Shown here: piece by piece, positions 38,130 to 47,678 of the stretch
How positions within the stretch are numbered: position 1 is the first letter of the stretch
How the letters are laid out: each line of letters begins with the position of its first letter
NCBI RefSeq assembly: GCF_963678545.1
Contig: NZ_OY782870.1
Location: forward strand, 2,418,001-2,482,000
Reading direction: 5' to 3'
DNA from: an uncultured Methanomethylovorans sp.
Lineage (GTDB): Archaea; Halobacteriota; Methanosarcinia; Methanosarcinales; Methanosarcinaceae
Length of the DNA: 64,000 nucleotides
Translations under genes and position numbers: made by a program
Notes under the pieces: model-generated
Database searches by the model: none
What the model saw: the letters and a program-made list of their open reading frames with translations, nothing else
Told to the model about the DNA's origin: nothing

Positions 38130-39188
38130 ATGTCATCTGAGATCATCGGAGAGGTCGTAAAAGATGTTCATGGCCATGGGGGAAATGGCTCTTTCCCAAG
38201 ACCCATTATTCCATCTGAAGAGTATCTTGATACAGGCATGGATGAGGACTCAATTCTTATTGACACTGTTACCCCCTCCAAAAATCCCAGAAGCTCCGGG
38301 AAAATTGTAGCAGCTATCCCTGCTTACAATGAGGAGATCGCCATAGGCAGTGTCATCGCCCGCGCCAGAGAACATGTCGATGAAGTGCTTGTGATCGATG
38401 ATGGCAGTGCTGACCGTACTGCTTATGTAGCTGAACTTATGGGTGCTACTCTGCTACGCCATGAGAAAAATGCAGGTAAAGGTGCTGCCCTTAGAACTGC
38501 TTTCAAGTGGGCTATGGAAAATAATGCTGAAATTGTTGTAACATTAGACTCAGATGGCCAACACAATCCCGATGAGATCCCCATTCTACTGGAACCGATC
38601 CTCAATAAGGAAGCTGATGTAGTCAATGGCGCACGTTTTCTTAAGGGCCACACTCTCAAAGTCCCTAAATACCGCCGCCTCGGCCAGGAGATACTTACCT
38701 TTGCCACCAACATGACTGCTGATTTTAAAGTAAAGGTAAACGATTCCCAGAGTGGATTCCGTGCATTCTCAAAAGACACTCTCGCCATCTTTAAGTTCAA
38801 TAATAATGGTATGGGCGTAGAGTCTGAGATGCTCGCCAACGCCACTGAAGCTGGCATGAGGATCAAGGAAGTGCCAATTTCATGCAGATATGATATAGAA
38901 GGATCTACATTCAACCCGTTCAAGCATGGAATGTCTGTATTAAATTCAATAATAAACCACTTTCAGAGGAGGCACCCACTATTGTATTTCGGAGTGCCCG
39001 GACTATTTTGCTTTGTTGTAGGCTTGGGGCTTGCTTTTATAACATATGATTGGTACCAAAATAGAAGTGGCTTTGCTATTGGAATGGCACTATTAGCTAT
39101 GACTTTTTCTTTGATAGGAACTTTTGGGATGTTTACTGGGTTAATATTGAATTCATTGGCCTCATATCTACCAGAAAAGAGAGTATAG
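38130..39188 (+). CDS. Family 2 glycosyltransferase, dolichyl-phosphate sugar synthase type
   Basis: The 352-residue enzyme has the GT-A start IVAAIPAYNEEIAIGSVI near residue 55, the nucleotide-sugar motif LVIDDGSADRT and the metal-binding DSDGQH (DxD-like) near residue 137, typical of polyprenyl-phosphate mannose or glucose synthases. The last 75 residues hold two membrane helices. It likely loads a sugar onto dolichyl phosphate for protein glycosylation or envelope glycan. A GGGAGGT ribosome site precedes the ATG. It opens the glycan locus and is followed 29 bases later by the ATP-grasp gene. Confidence 0.88.
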   Translation: MSSEIIGEVVKDVHGHGGNGSFPRPIIPSEEYLDTGMDEDSILIDTVTPSKNPRSSGKIVAAIPAYNEEIAIGSVIARAREHVDEVLVIDDGSADRTAYVAELMGATLLRHEKNAGKGAALRTAFKWAMENNAEIVVTLDSDGQHNPDEIPILLEPILNKEADVVNGARFLKGHTLKVPKYRRLGQEILTFATNMTADFKVKVNDSQSGFRAFSKDTLAIFKFNNNGMGVESEMLANATEAGMRIKEVPISCRYDIEGSTFNPFKHGMSVLNSIINHFQRRHPLLYFGVPGLFCFVVGLGLAFITYDWYQNRSGFAIGMALLAMTFSLIGTFGMFTGLILNSLASYLPEKRV

Positions 39189-39217
39189 AATTATAAAAAT
39201 GTAAATTGGAGATATAT

Positions 39218-40384
39218 ATGCCTAATGTTTTTGTCACTGATGCTCAGATGAGAAGTTCCCTTGCAGTAATTCAATCTCTTGGAAAAAACGGACTGAATGT
39301 AACTGCCGGAGAAGAAACAAGATTTACAACTGGTTTTTTCTCAAAGTTCACTGATCAGCGGGTTGTATACCCAAGTCCAAAAAAAAATCCCGATGAATTC
39401 ATTGACTTTCTTACAAATGAACTACAGCAAAAAGAATATGATGTTCTTTTTCCAATTGCAGATGCATGCTTAAAACCATTAGTATGTAATGAAAAAGAGA
39501 TTTCTAAATATACCTCTCTAGCTTTACCTCCAAAAGATGTCTTTTTTAGAGGGTACGATAAAGGTAATACTTTAAAGTTTGCAATTGATAATGATATTCC
39601 GTGTCCAAAAACGTATTTTGTTAATGACAAGGATGAATTATACAATTTAACCAATGAGTTTGAATATCCTTTGGTAATAAAACCTAGAATAAGTTCGGGT
39701 AGCAGGGGTTTTCATGTTTGTCATTCTTTTGAGGAGCTAGTTACTAAATTCCAAGACTCCAACCAGAAATATGGAAATCTCTTGATTCAAGAGTATATTC
39801 CTTCTGGAGGAGAGTTTGGAGTATATACACTTTTTAACTTTGATTCTGAACCTCGCGCATTAACCGTCCAGAGAAGGATTAGATCATATCCTGCATCTGG
39901 CGGTCCAAGTACTTTAAGAGAAACGGTGAAAAATGAAACCACAGATAAAGCTGTAGAAATGGCTTTTAAGTTGTTAAAAGCGATGGGTTGGATTGGAGTA
40001 GCGATGGTAGAATTCAGAATAGATGCAAGAGATGGCATCCCAAAGCTGATGGAAGTGAATTCCAGATTTTGGGGATCATTAAAACTATCTATTCTCGGTG
40101 GAGTGGATTTTCCTTATTTACTCTATCGTATGCATGTGGATGGGGATGTTACCCCAGTATTTGACTATAAGGCAGGAGTAAAATGCAGGTGGCTATTACC
40201 TGGAGATATACTCTGGTTCTTGACAACTCCAAATAAATACCAAAATTCCCGTGAGTTTTTTAAAATCGATACTCCCTTTGATATAATCTCGAGAGAAGAT
40301 CCCGGGCCAACATTTGGTTTTATGTTTGCATCTATGCGATATATGTTTGATAGAGACATGTGGAAATTTATACTAAGAAGGTGA
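39218..40384 (+). CDS. ATP-grasp ligase
   Basis: The 388-residue protein has an N-terminal pre-ATP-grasp Rossmann domain (VFVTDAQMRSSLAVIQSLGK) and an ATP-grasp core: YPLVIKPRISSGSRGFHVC (phosphate loop), LLIQEYIPSGGEFGVY, and the metal-binding LMEVNSRFWGS near residue 290. It belongs to the carbamoyl-phosphate-synthase-like carboxylate-amine ligases, which join a carboxylate to an amine using ATP. The ATG at 39218 follows GGAG; a TTG 12 bases upstream is less likely. It is tightly linked to a polysaccharide deacetylase and a PHP gene, which suggests amide modification of an amino sugar. Confidence 0.87.
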   Translation: MPNVFVTDAQMRSSLAVIQSLGKNGLNVTAGEETRFTTGFFSKFTDQRVVYPSPKKNPDEFIDFLTNELQQKEYDVLFPIADACLKPLVCNEKEISKYTSLALPPKDVFFRGYDKGNTLKFAIDNDIPCPKTYFVNDKDELYNLTNEFEYPLVIKPRISSGSRGFHVCHSFEELVTKFQDSNQKYGNLLIQEYIPSGGEFGVYTLFNFDSEPRALTVQRRIRSYPASGGPSTLRETVKNETTDKAVEMAFKLLKAMGWIGVAMVEFRIDARDGIPKLMEVNSRFWGSLKLSILGGVDFPYLLYRMHVDGDVTPVFDYKAGVKCRWLLPGDILWFLTTPNKYQNSREFFKIDTPFDIISREDPGPTFGFMFASMRYMFDRDMWKFILRR

Positions 40385-40388
40385 AATC

Positions 40389-41213
40389 ATAATTAATGCA
40401 CTTAGTATAGATCTAGAGTACTGGTGGTGTAATGAATTCCTAACAAAGTACCTACCAGATGAGAAAGATGATTTGATTGTTGAATCACTAACTCCTCTAC
40501 TATCTTTATTAGACAAGTATGAAACAAAAGCTACTTTTTTTGTTCTAGGTACTGTAGCCGAAAAACATCCAGAGGTTATTGAAAATCTCCACAAAAAAGG
40601 ACATGAAATTGCCTGTCATGCTTATTCTCATGACACATTATACAAATTAGGACCAGCAGGTTTTGAAAAAGAAATATTCAAATCAGTGGAACTTTTAGAA
40701 AAATATAAACCGATTGGTTTCAGAGCACCATCTTTTTCAATCAACAACGACACGAAGTGGGCCTTTGAAATACTTGAAAAGTATGGATTTAAATATGATT
40801 CAAGTATTTTTCCAATCAAAACAATGTTATATGGGATACCAAATGCTCCAACCCATGTTTATCACCCTAATAAACAAGATATTTCTAAACACGATCCATC
40901 TGGTAAAATTATCGAATTTCCATTGACAACAGTAAAAATTGGATTCAACTTCCCTATTGCAGGTGGCTTTTATCTGAGAGTACTCCCCATCTGGTTTTTA
41001 AAATGGGGAATAAAAAGAGTGAATAAAAACAGGCCAGCAATAATCTACCTTCATCCATGGGAAACATATAAAGAAATTCCAAAATTCAAGTTACCCATGT
41101 TTTCAAGATTTGAAGCTTATCATGGAATATCTTCTGCTTTGTTCAAGCTCGAAGAATTATTGAAAGAATTCAAATTTGCACCAGTTAAGGAAGTGTTAGC
41201 AAATGAAATATGA
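40389..41213 (+). CDS. NodB-type polysaccharide deacetylase, probable non-AUG start
   Basis: The domain continues upstream of the first ATG/GTG/TTG start of this frame (40473). The upstream codons read N-A-L-S-I-D-L-E-Y-W-W, the conserved first strand with the catalytic Asp of this family. The frame is closed by a TAA at 40374. The ribosome site AAGGTGA at 40378-40384 is followed by ATC, ATA (40389) and ATT (40392), so one of these seems to be the start. Later motifs are HEIACHAYSHD (zinc ligands), GFRAPSFSINNDT and PAIIYLHPWE. The enzyme removes acetyl groups from amino sugars. Its end overlaps the PHP gene by 11 bases. Confidence 0.82.
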   Translation: MINALSIDLEYWWCNEFLTKYLPDEKDDLIVESLTPLLSLLDKYETKATFFVLGTVAEKHPEVIENLHKKGHEIACHAYSHDTLYKLGPAGFEKEIFKSVELLEKYKPIGFRAPSFSINNDTKWAFEILEKYGFKYDSSIFPIKTMLYGIPNAPTHVYHPNKQDISKHDPSGKIIEFPLTTVKIGFNFPIAGGFYLRVLPIWFLKWGIKRVNKNRPAIIYLHPWETYKEIPKFKLPMFSRFEAYHGISSALFKLEELLKEFKFAPVKEVLANEI

Positions 41214-41817
41214 TTTGCATATACACTCTAAATATTCATATGATTCAAATCTCCATCCAGAGAAAATAATTAAGATTGCAAAGAAGAGAGGACTGGATGG
41301 GATAGCCATAACTGATCATGGAACGATTAAAGGTGGAATTGAAACCTCAAAATTAAGTAAAAATGATGAGTTCAAAATAATTGTAGGCACGGAAATTAAA
41401 ACAGAGTATGGAGATGTTATTGGATTATTCTTAAATGAAGAAATTCGAAGTACTAAATTTGATGAAGTTCTTAATGAAATTAAAATGCAGGGTGGTTTAA
41501 GCATACTGGCACATCCTTACAGACAATACAAATTCCCTGAAAAGATAATTACTGGAGTAGACATGATAGAAGGATTCAATGCCAGATCTAAAACAGCACA
41601 TAACAAAAAAGCATATGAACTTGGTATTAACTTCAATAAATCCATGACCGCAGGCAGTGACGCTCACTCATATTTTGAAATTGGAAGAGGTATAACTGAA
41701 GTTGAAAACGTAGACGATTTGCTAAGGCAAAAAACTAATGTTTATGGTAAAGAAACAAATTATTATCTGTCTCATGGATTGAGTGTTATTAATGAAATAT
41801 TAAGGAAATATGTTTGA
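41203..41817 (+). CDS. PHP-domain phosphoesterase
   Basis: The 204-residue protein has the four PHP motifs: MKYDLHIHSKYSYDS at the start, GIAITDHGTI near residue 34, ILAHPYRQY near residue 100, and TAGSDAHSYFE near residue 148. These His and Asp residues bind a metal cluster that hydrolyses phosphate esters. The ATG lies within the end of the deacetylase gene, so translation is coupled. The substrate might be a sugar phosphate or lipid-linked intermediate of the same pathway, which is inferred from context. Confidence 0.87.
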   Translation: MKYDLHIHSKYSYDSNLHPEKIIKIAKKRGLDGIAITDHGTIKGGIETSKLSKNDEFKIIVGTEIKTEYGDVIGLFLNEEIRSTKFDEVLNEIKMQGGLSILAHPYRQYKFPEKIITGVDMIEGFNARSKTAHNKKAYELGINFNKSMTAGSDAHSYFEIGRGITEVENVDDLLRQKTNVYGKETNYYLSHGLSVINEILRKYV

Positions 41818-41843
41818 CATAGTATGAGATAAAACATTTTAGA

Positions 41844-42896
41844 TTAAATTAATCTCTTTGCAACTGTAAAGTGTAATCTATAAGCAGTGTTGAAAAGTTT
41901 ATCTGCACACCAAAGAAGAGTCTTATTCTTAATAATCTGTTCATACGGCACTCGCCACTCAATGAGCTGAAAAAACTCTTTATCTGAAATTTTTTTAGTT
42001 GCAAGGGTTTTTTTTCTGTGCTCAAAGATAATATTTCTGTTATTTACAATCCACCAATAAGCTTTAAATTTATTTCTAATATATTCGGGCCCATTTAATG
42101 TCGCATGACCCATGGTAACTATTTCAGTTAATACCAAGCCCGGCAAAAGCAATAATAGAGTCTTTGTTTCTAAGTTTTTCAGCAACATCATGTACCTATT
42201 GCGTTCCAGGTAGAAATGCTTCCAAGCTGCTATTGATAATTTGAACTTGTGGTAAATAATAGAAGTCGGCACATACACTAGCTTTCCACCTGCAAATCTA
42301 ACACGCCAAGAAAGATCTGTATCTTCCATATAAAGGAAAAAATCAGAATCAAATCCTTTTATGTAGTCAAGCATTTCTCGTCGAATAGCAAATGAACCCC
42401 CAGCTACGGCTCCGATTTCTTCAGACTGGCTGAAGCTATCCGAAGGTGCATGCAATCCCTTGCAAAAAGTAAGGCCAGTGTAATGAGATATATCCCCACA
42501 TGCATTGATTTTATCTGTATCGTAATATATTTTAATTTTTGAAGTTGTTGCTGTGATAGATGAATCCTCATCAAGTGGTTTTATGAGTTCTGTTAACCAC
42601 TGAGAATCTGCTACTGTATCCGGGTTCACAACCACTACATAGTTGCCCCTTGCATACTCAAAGCCTAGATTATTTCCTGATGGATAACCAAGATTTTTGC
42701 CAGCTTCAATTAGTTTTAACTGCGGATAATTCTTGTGGATAAACTCAACAGTTCCGTCTGAGGAAGCATTGTCTACTATAATTATCTCGAAATTACCGTA
42801 TGTCTGTGAAAGAAGAGACGGAACACACTCTGGCAAATCTAGGGCACTATTATAGGTCAGGAGGATTATACTCACGAAATTAATATTGTTATCCAT
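41844..42896 (-). CDS. Family 2 glycosyltransferase, rhamnosyltransferase-like
   Basis: The 350-residue enzyme has the GT-A motif VSIILLTYNSALDLPECV near residue 8, IIIVDNASSDGT, and VVVNPDTV in place of the DxD. It has GSFAIRRE and FFLYMEDTDLSWR, where the ED-D motif is typical of WcaA/RfbN-like enzymes. One weak hydrophobic segment near residue 255 may attach it to the membrane. It is alone on the minus strand between plus-strand genes, ending 26 bases from the PHP gene. It would add one sugar to a lipid-linked glycan; the sugar cannot be named. Confidence 0.88.
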   Translation of the reverse strand: MDNNINFVSIILLTYNSALDLPECVPSLLSQTYGNFEIIIVDNASSDGTVEFIHKNYPQLKLIEAGKNLGYPSGNNLGFEYARGNYVVVVNPDTVADSQWLTELIKPLDEDSSITATTSKIKIYYDTDKINACGDISHYTGLTFCKGLHAPSDSFSQSEEIGAVAGGSFAIRREMLDYIKGFDSDFFLYMEDTDLSWRVRFAGGKLVYVPTSIIYHKFKLSIAAWKHFYLERNRYMMLLKNLETKTLLLLLPGLVLTEIVTMGHATLNGPEYIRNKFKAYWWIVNNRNIIFEHRKKTLATKKISDKEFFQLIEWRVPYEQIIKNKTLLWCADKLFNTAYRLHFTVAKRLI

Positions 42897-43097
42897 AGAG
42901 AGACCTTATTCATAATTGCAACTGTATACAAGTAAAGTAAATTGTCATTATCTTTATATAGTATAATGTAATATAAACCTTTCTGTTGAAAAGTAACAAA
43001 AAGAAGCAATAGCAGATATAAAAAATATAAATTGCATGATGGTTCTGAAGATTAAAGATAGACATAATACGGTATAAATACCGATGGTGAGATTAGA

Positions 43098-44237
43098 ATG
43101 CATATATGTATTATTGCAGGAGAGTTTCCTCCCCACTGTGCAGGCATTGGAAACTATGCATATAATTTAGCAAGGAAACTAATAGATCATGGGCACAAAG
43201 TAACTGTTTTTACACGAGGTGATTGGAAAAATTGTTGTAGTATAGAAAATGTAGATGGAATTATTGTCCATAGAATTAGATTCATTCCAATTTATCCATT
43301 TCACGTAGATTTACATGGAATATTTCTTAATCGTAAATTTAAAATATTAGAAAGCTCATTTGACTTAGTCCACGTTCATAGTCCACTTATTCCGGTAGTC
43401 CGCACAAGATTACCCCTAGTTTTAACAGAGCATGGAACTACAAAGAGTGATATAGAGAATAGTGTTTCAAGTGATTTTCATTCAAAATTAATTAGATTGC
43501 TATCCAAGAAACTTATTTCACTTGATATAAAAGCTATTGAGAATTCAGATCAAATTACAGCAGTATCACATTCATGTGCAAACGATATAAACAGAGCATA
43601 CAACATCAATCGTAAAATAACAGTAGTAAATAATGGTGTAGATACAAATTATTTTACCCCTAATAGTAATAATGATAGATATAATACAACTGAGCCATAT
43701 ATATTATACACAGGTCGGTTAGATAGTAGAAAAGGACTGGTGGACTTAATAGAAAGTGCTAAGTACATTTGTGCAAAGTATCCTCGAATGAAATTTGTTT
43801 TGATTGGAAAAGGCCCAAATCGAGAATATCTTGAACAAAAAGTTAAAGAAATGAAATTAGAACAAAATATACTATTTACTGGGTTTGTAGAGAAGAATAT
43901 ATTATTAAAATATTACCAGAATGCACAAATCTATGTGTTCCCATCATATTTTGAAGGCCTGCCTACAACTTTACTTGAAGCAATGTCGTGTGGACTACCA
44001 GTAATTGCAACAGACGTTGCAGGTAATTCTGAAGTGATTAAAAATGGTGAAAATGGTTTGTTGGTTTCTCAGAAAGCACCTCTACAAATAGCAGAAGCAA
44101 TGATTAAACTATTAAGTGATGATATGTTTCGATTTGAAATTGGGCTTGCGGCAAGAGCACACGTTATTGAGAATTATGATTGGGAAATAATATCAAACAA
44201 AATTGAGGAAATCTATAATGATATTAAGCAGAGTTAA
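43098..44237 (+). CDS. Family 4 glycosyltransferase
   Basis: The 379-residue GT-B enzyme has the N-terminal glycine loop PPHCAGIGNYAYNLA and the C-terminal donor site with TGRLDSRKGLVDLIESA, VFPSYFEGLPTTLLEAMSCG (E-x7-E motif) and the NGENGLLV region. It uses an NDP-sugar and retains anomeric configuration. The ATG follows a GGTGAG. About 120 bases separate it from the flippase downstream, and both belong to the glycan locus. Confidence 0.92.
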   Translation: MHICIIAGEFPPHCAGIGNYAYNLARKLIDHGHKVTVFTRGDWKNCCSIENVDGIIVHRIRFIPIYPFHVDLHGIFLNRKFKILESSFDLVHVHSPLIPVVRTRLPLVLTEHGTTKSDIENSVSSDFHSKLIRLLSKKLISLDIKAIENSDQITAVSHSCANDINRAYNINRKITVVNNGVDTNYFTPNSNNDRYNTTEPYILYTGRLDSRKGLVDLIESAKYICAKYPRMKFVLIGKGPNREYLEQKVKEMKLEQNILFTGFVEKNILLKYYQNAQIYVFPSYFEGLPTTLLEAMSCGLPVIATDVAGNSEVIKNGENGLLVSQKAPLQIAEAMIKLLSDDMFRFEIGLAARAHVIENYDWEIISNKIEEIYNDIKQS

Positions 44238-44357
44238 GTGTGCATTAATTACAATCTATTTAGGATAATATTTATTCGACAGCATTAGATAGCTCTATAA
44301 AAAACGAATTATTTCATGTACTGCGAATATTCAGAATCGACATGAGGATATAAATAA

Positions 44358-45698
44358 ATGAAAAAGTCTATTTATATAGTTTACTACTTTTGTCTTAAAC
44401 AGATAAATGATCCATTGTTTAAGAATTCAATATATATTTTATCATCATATATGTTGAATGCAGCCTTTGGTTTCTTTTTCTGGATAGTTGCAGCAAAAAA
44501 ATATGTACCCTTAGAAGTAGGAACGGCCACCGCCTTACTTTCATCTATGAATTTATTGATACAGCTTTCGAGACTTGGTTTAGATACCTCCATGATACGT
44601 TTTTTTCCAGAGTGGAACAAAAATATTGTATTTAATACTTCTGTAATTGTTACTAGCTTTTCAGCTCTTATAATGGGGTCACTATACATTTTTTGGATTG
44701 ATATTTTTTCCCCAGAACTTAAACTTCTAAAGTCAATAACAATGGCATCAATATTTCTTTTTTGCCTTTTAACGAACTCTCTTGCAACGCTACTTGGCAC
44801 ATCTTTTGTTGCTCTTCGAAAAGCAGGACATCAATTTACTCAAAATATAATATTATGCTCCAGAGTGATTTTCCTGATTCTTTTTGTCTCATTAGGGTCA
44901 GTAGGCATATTCAGTTCTTATGGCTTTTCTTCTTTGTTAGCTATAATTATCAGTATTATTCTTATTACTAAATCTGAGATTGAGTTTAAACTCAATATTG
45001 ATGCTTCTTACTTAAGGAAATCATTAGAATTTTCTATTCCAAATTATTTTGTAAATCTTTTTATTTTAACTCCGGCAACAATACTTCCCATTATAGTTTA
45101 TAATAAACTTGGATCTCAACAAGCTGCGTACTATTATATATGTTATACACTTGTGTCCCTTCTTTATATGATTCCAAACTCAATTAGCACATCCCTCTTT
45201 GTAGAAGGAAGTAATGGAGAAAAATTAAAGACATCTATCATAAAATCTATGTGCGGATTATTATTATTTTTAGTTCCTGCAACACTAATCATGTACTTAT
45301 TTCCAAATTTTTTGCTTGGTTTGATAGGTGCTGATTATTCAAAAAATGGAGAGAACTTGCTACGCATAATGAGTATTTCAAGTATATTTGTATCGATAAA
45401 TTATATTTATTACTCGATTGAAAGAATCAGAAATAATCCGAAAAGAATATTTATTGTAAGCTTATTTGTTTTTGTTTTGCTTCTTGGCTTGAGTAGAATA
45501 TTTATCCAATGGTATGGTTTAGTAGGAATCGGGTATGCATGGTTTTCAAGTTATTTTATAGGATGTATATTTATAATTGGATGTTGCCTAAAAGAAGTCA
45601 GTATAAGCGCATATCTCCATAGATATAATAATCTACACATGAAAATAAAGGCGTTGATTTTGTTTTTAAAACAGACGCTTGAGAATTATATAGAGTAA
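44358..45698 (+). CDS. Wzx-type polysaccharide flippase (MATE/MVF superfamily)
   Basis: The 446-residue protein has about 12-14 membrane helices and little soluble sequence. It starts with the pattern NSIYILSSYMLNAAFGFFFW, followed by VGTATALLSSMNLLIQLSRLGLD, typical of Wzx/RfbX proteins. It would flip lipid-linked oligosaccharides across the membrane. The sequence is very AT-rich, like the rest of the locus, suggesting a shared acquired origin. Confidence 0.88.
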   Translation: MKKSIYIVYYFCLKQINDPLFKNSIYILSSYMLNAAFGFFFWIVAAKKYVPLEVGTATALLSSMNLLIQLSRLGLDTSMIRFFPEWNKNIVFNTSVIVTSFSALIMGSLYIFWIDIFSPELKLLKSITMASIFLFCLLTNSLATLLGTSFVALRKAGHQFTQNIILCSRVIFLILFVSLGSVGIFSSYGFSSLLAIIISIILITKSEIEFKLNIDASYLRKSLEFSIPNYFVNLFILTPATILPIIVYNKLGSQQAAYYYICYTLVSLLYMIPNSISTSLFVEGSNGEKLKTSIIKSMCGLLLFLVPATLIMYLFPNFLLGLIGADYSKNGENLLRIMSISSIFVSINYIYYSIERIRNNPKRIFIVSLFVFVLLLGLSRIFIQWYGLVGIGYAWFSSYFIGCIFIIGCCLKEVSISAYLHRYNNLHMKIKALILFLKQTLENYIE

Positions 45699-45805
45699 TT
45701 CATCTTTATAGGAAAACATTACTTTCTTTTAGTTTCAAACATTCAAAAAGGAATTAAAGACAATTCAACGTGACATTTCCAAGCGTTTATGATAATGTAT
45801 TTTAA

Positions 45806-45952
45806 GCAGTTGATGTTTCAGTCTTAAGTAATTATGTATATGTAGCCAATAACTGGAATGTTCTTGTAGGCCTTCGCAGGGGAACTCCAGAACCGACAAA
45901 TAATCCCCCCATTGAGAAAAGACGATTTCAACTCAAAGAAATTAAAGTATAA
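45806..45952 (+). pseudogene. Fragment of an LVIVD-type repeat surface protein
   Basis: A 48-codon frame without a start encodes AVDVSVLSNYVYVANNWN, then VLVGLRRGTPEPTNNPP and a basic tail before a stop. The first half matches the LVIVD beta-propeller repeat of methanogen surface proteins (V-D-V-S-G-N-Y-V-Y-V-A). A stop codon lies directly upstream. The remnant is in the 440-base gap between the flippase and a methyltransferase; the rest of that gap shows no gene. Confidence 0.45.
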
Positions 45953-46141
45953 TAACTGTAAATGATGCTGGTGATAAAAGGAATAGACCTATTGCAGGCC
46001 ACATATAGTACTTGGAAAATAATTCGACCTGCATATCCAGGATACTTGGGTTTCCTAGATCCTGAAAGCGATGAAAAGTTCATTCAATCCAAAAGTATTT
46101 TTATAATGAAGCCTATACTTTTAATGATAGTGATATAAGAG

Positions 46142-46906
46142 ATGTCTCGTAAACCATATTATTTAATTCTGTCTCCAACATGTAATGATGGAAATTTTGC
46201 TGAGAGATTATACCACCGAAAAAGATTTATATGGTTACGCAAAATGATGATTAAGTACCACCCTACATTTAAAAAAATAATAGAACTTGGAAGTTATGAA
46301 GGTTATTCTTTGGAATGGTTTCACCACCAACCAGAGTATTACGTGGGTCTTGAAAAATTTAGAGAGAGTGTGGAACGTTCAACTAAAAAATGGGGAGATT
46401 GCCAAAACATTAAATTTATTTCATGCGAAAAAATCACAGATGTTCCAGATACTTTTCTTAACATTAATTTTGATTGTTTTATTACTATGGAAACATTAGA
46501 ACATATGCCTTTTAAATTAGCAGAGAATTATTTAGCAAAAATATCTACACTAGTTAATGGATATGTTTTTATTACGATACCAAATGAAAGTGGACCACAT
46601 ATGGTACCAAAATTTTTATATAATTGTATATTCAACAATAATCGTGAATATAGCCTGCTAGACCTATTATATGCTACATTTGGAAAGATGAACAAAGTTA
46701 AGGGCTACTCTAAAAGATATGATTCGTTTTTATGGGATAATATACCCTATTTTGAGCATAAAGGTTTTGATCATATGGAAATGATCGATTTAATTGAGAG
46801 GTATTTCGAAATATTAGAAATAAAAGGATTACATTTTCCAAGACTACCATTATGTATTAATTTTACTATAGGAATTGTTGCAAAAAGTAAAGAAGCACTT
46901 GAATAG
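46142..46906 (+). CDS. Class I methyltransferase in the glycan locus
   Basis: The 254-residue protein has the SAM motif KIIELGSYEGYSLEWF near residue 42, where the usual G-x-G-x-G is relaxed, and FDCFITMETLEHMPF near residue 110, a strand 4 motif of the Methyltransf_11/23 group. It probably methylates a sugar or lipid-linked intermediate. No ribosome site better than AAGAG is visible before the ATG. The next 800 bases are mobile-element debris. Confidence 0.78.
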   Translation: MSRKPYYLILSPTCNDGNFAERLYHRKRFIWLRKMMIKYHPTFKKIIELGSYEGYSLEWFHHQPEYYVGLEKFRESVERSTKKWGDCQNIKFISCEKITDVPDTFLNINFDCFITMETLEHMPFKLAENYLAKISTLVNGYVFITIPNESGPHMVPKFLYNCIFNNNREYSLLDLLYATFGKMNKVKGYSKRYDSFLWDNIPYFEHKGFDHMEMIDLIERYFEILEIKGLHFPRLPLCINFTIGIVAKSKEALE

Positions 46907-47076
46907 CATAACTGTTTTACATTACAAGTAATTCGAAATTCAAGAGCATTATACATAGAAACCATCAAATCAGCTTATTTAGATCTTTGTTCTAATTTTT
47001 CTCTGTAGAGTGCTACTATTTTGAAAAGGATTAAGTCTCTTAGCATTACTTTTCATTGAAAAGTGAATTATGAGTT

Positions 47077-47267
47077 GCAGAGACTGTCGGAAAAGTCGGT
47101 TCGTATGAAGATTTGGACTAATTATAGCAACAATAGACAAAAAAACACTTGTTTTAGTTTTCTTTAAAGTATCTATTAATACTGATTTTATTCGCGTCTA
47201 TGACTATTTAACTCTGCACACATGGCAATTGTTTCCAAGTTGGTTGACTTTTCTGACAGTCTCTTGC
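47077..47267. mobile_element. Short inverted-repeat element remnant
   Basis: The ends are GAGACTGTCGGAAAAGTC (47080-47097) and, inverted, GACTTTTCTGACAGTCTC (47246-47263), 18 bp with one mismatch, about 190 bases apart. Such ends are typical of insertion sequences. The interior encodes only a fragment on the minus strand (DANKISINRYFKEN then a stop), so this is an internally deleted copy or MITE. Confidence 0.5.
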
Positions 47268-47300
47268 AAAATAGAAATGCTCCAAGGTTCCACTATCTTT

Positions 47301-47328
47301 GTTAAACCCCAAGTTTGACAGTTTCATT
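47301..47328 (+). repeat. Left copy of a long inverted repeat pair around the IS256 element
   Basis: This 28-base stretch, with core AAGTTTGACAGTTT, matches the complement of 49091-49118 with few mismatches. A second nested pair shares the 14 bases ACCTATTTGACAGT (47460-47473) with its complement at 49019-49032. The two pairs look like the ends of older elements into which the IS256 copy inserted. Confidence 0.5.
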
Positions 47329-47678
47329 TTTAATCAACTGACTATCCATCTTTCTTTGTTTTCACCACAATCTAAGTATTTCCGCTTCCTTTTAGCTGAA
47401 TGATAATCTCTCTACTTTCGCTTATATCTGCTTTTCATAATTTTGTCCATTTCCCACATACCTATTTGACAGTATCAGAGTTGTCATTAGAATGCGTTTT
47501 TTCTGATTCTTATCCATTTTTGAGCCGGAGAATTTGACTGTCCTGTCAGATCTTCGAAAACGGCTCTTAATCGTGCTTCATATTGTTTTCAGGCACAGAA
47601 AATATCCAAAAAAAGCTTAATGGAATTTGACAGTTGAGCACTATTCTAATGAAAAAGAAGGTTAAGTTGGTAAATTCA

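Larger units (their letters stand above)
46907..47678. other. Mobile-element debris left of the IS256 copy
   Basis: This gap holds no intact gene. It contains the inverted-repeat remnant at 47077-47267 and several copies of the motif TTTGACAG (47313, 47464, 47626), some with inverted partners on the far side of the IS256 element. On the minus strand a peptide ending DANKISINRYFKEN occurs inside the remnant and may be transposase residue. Confidence 0.5.
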
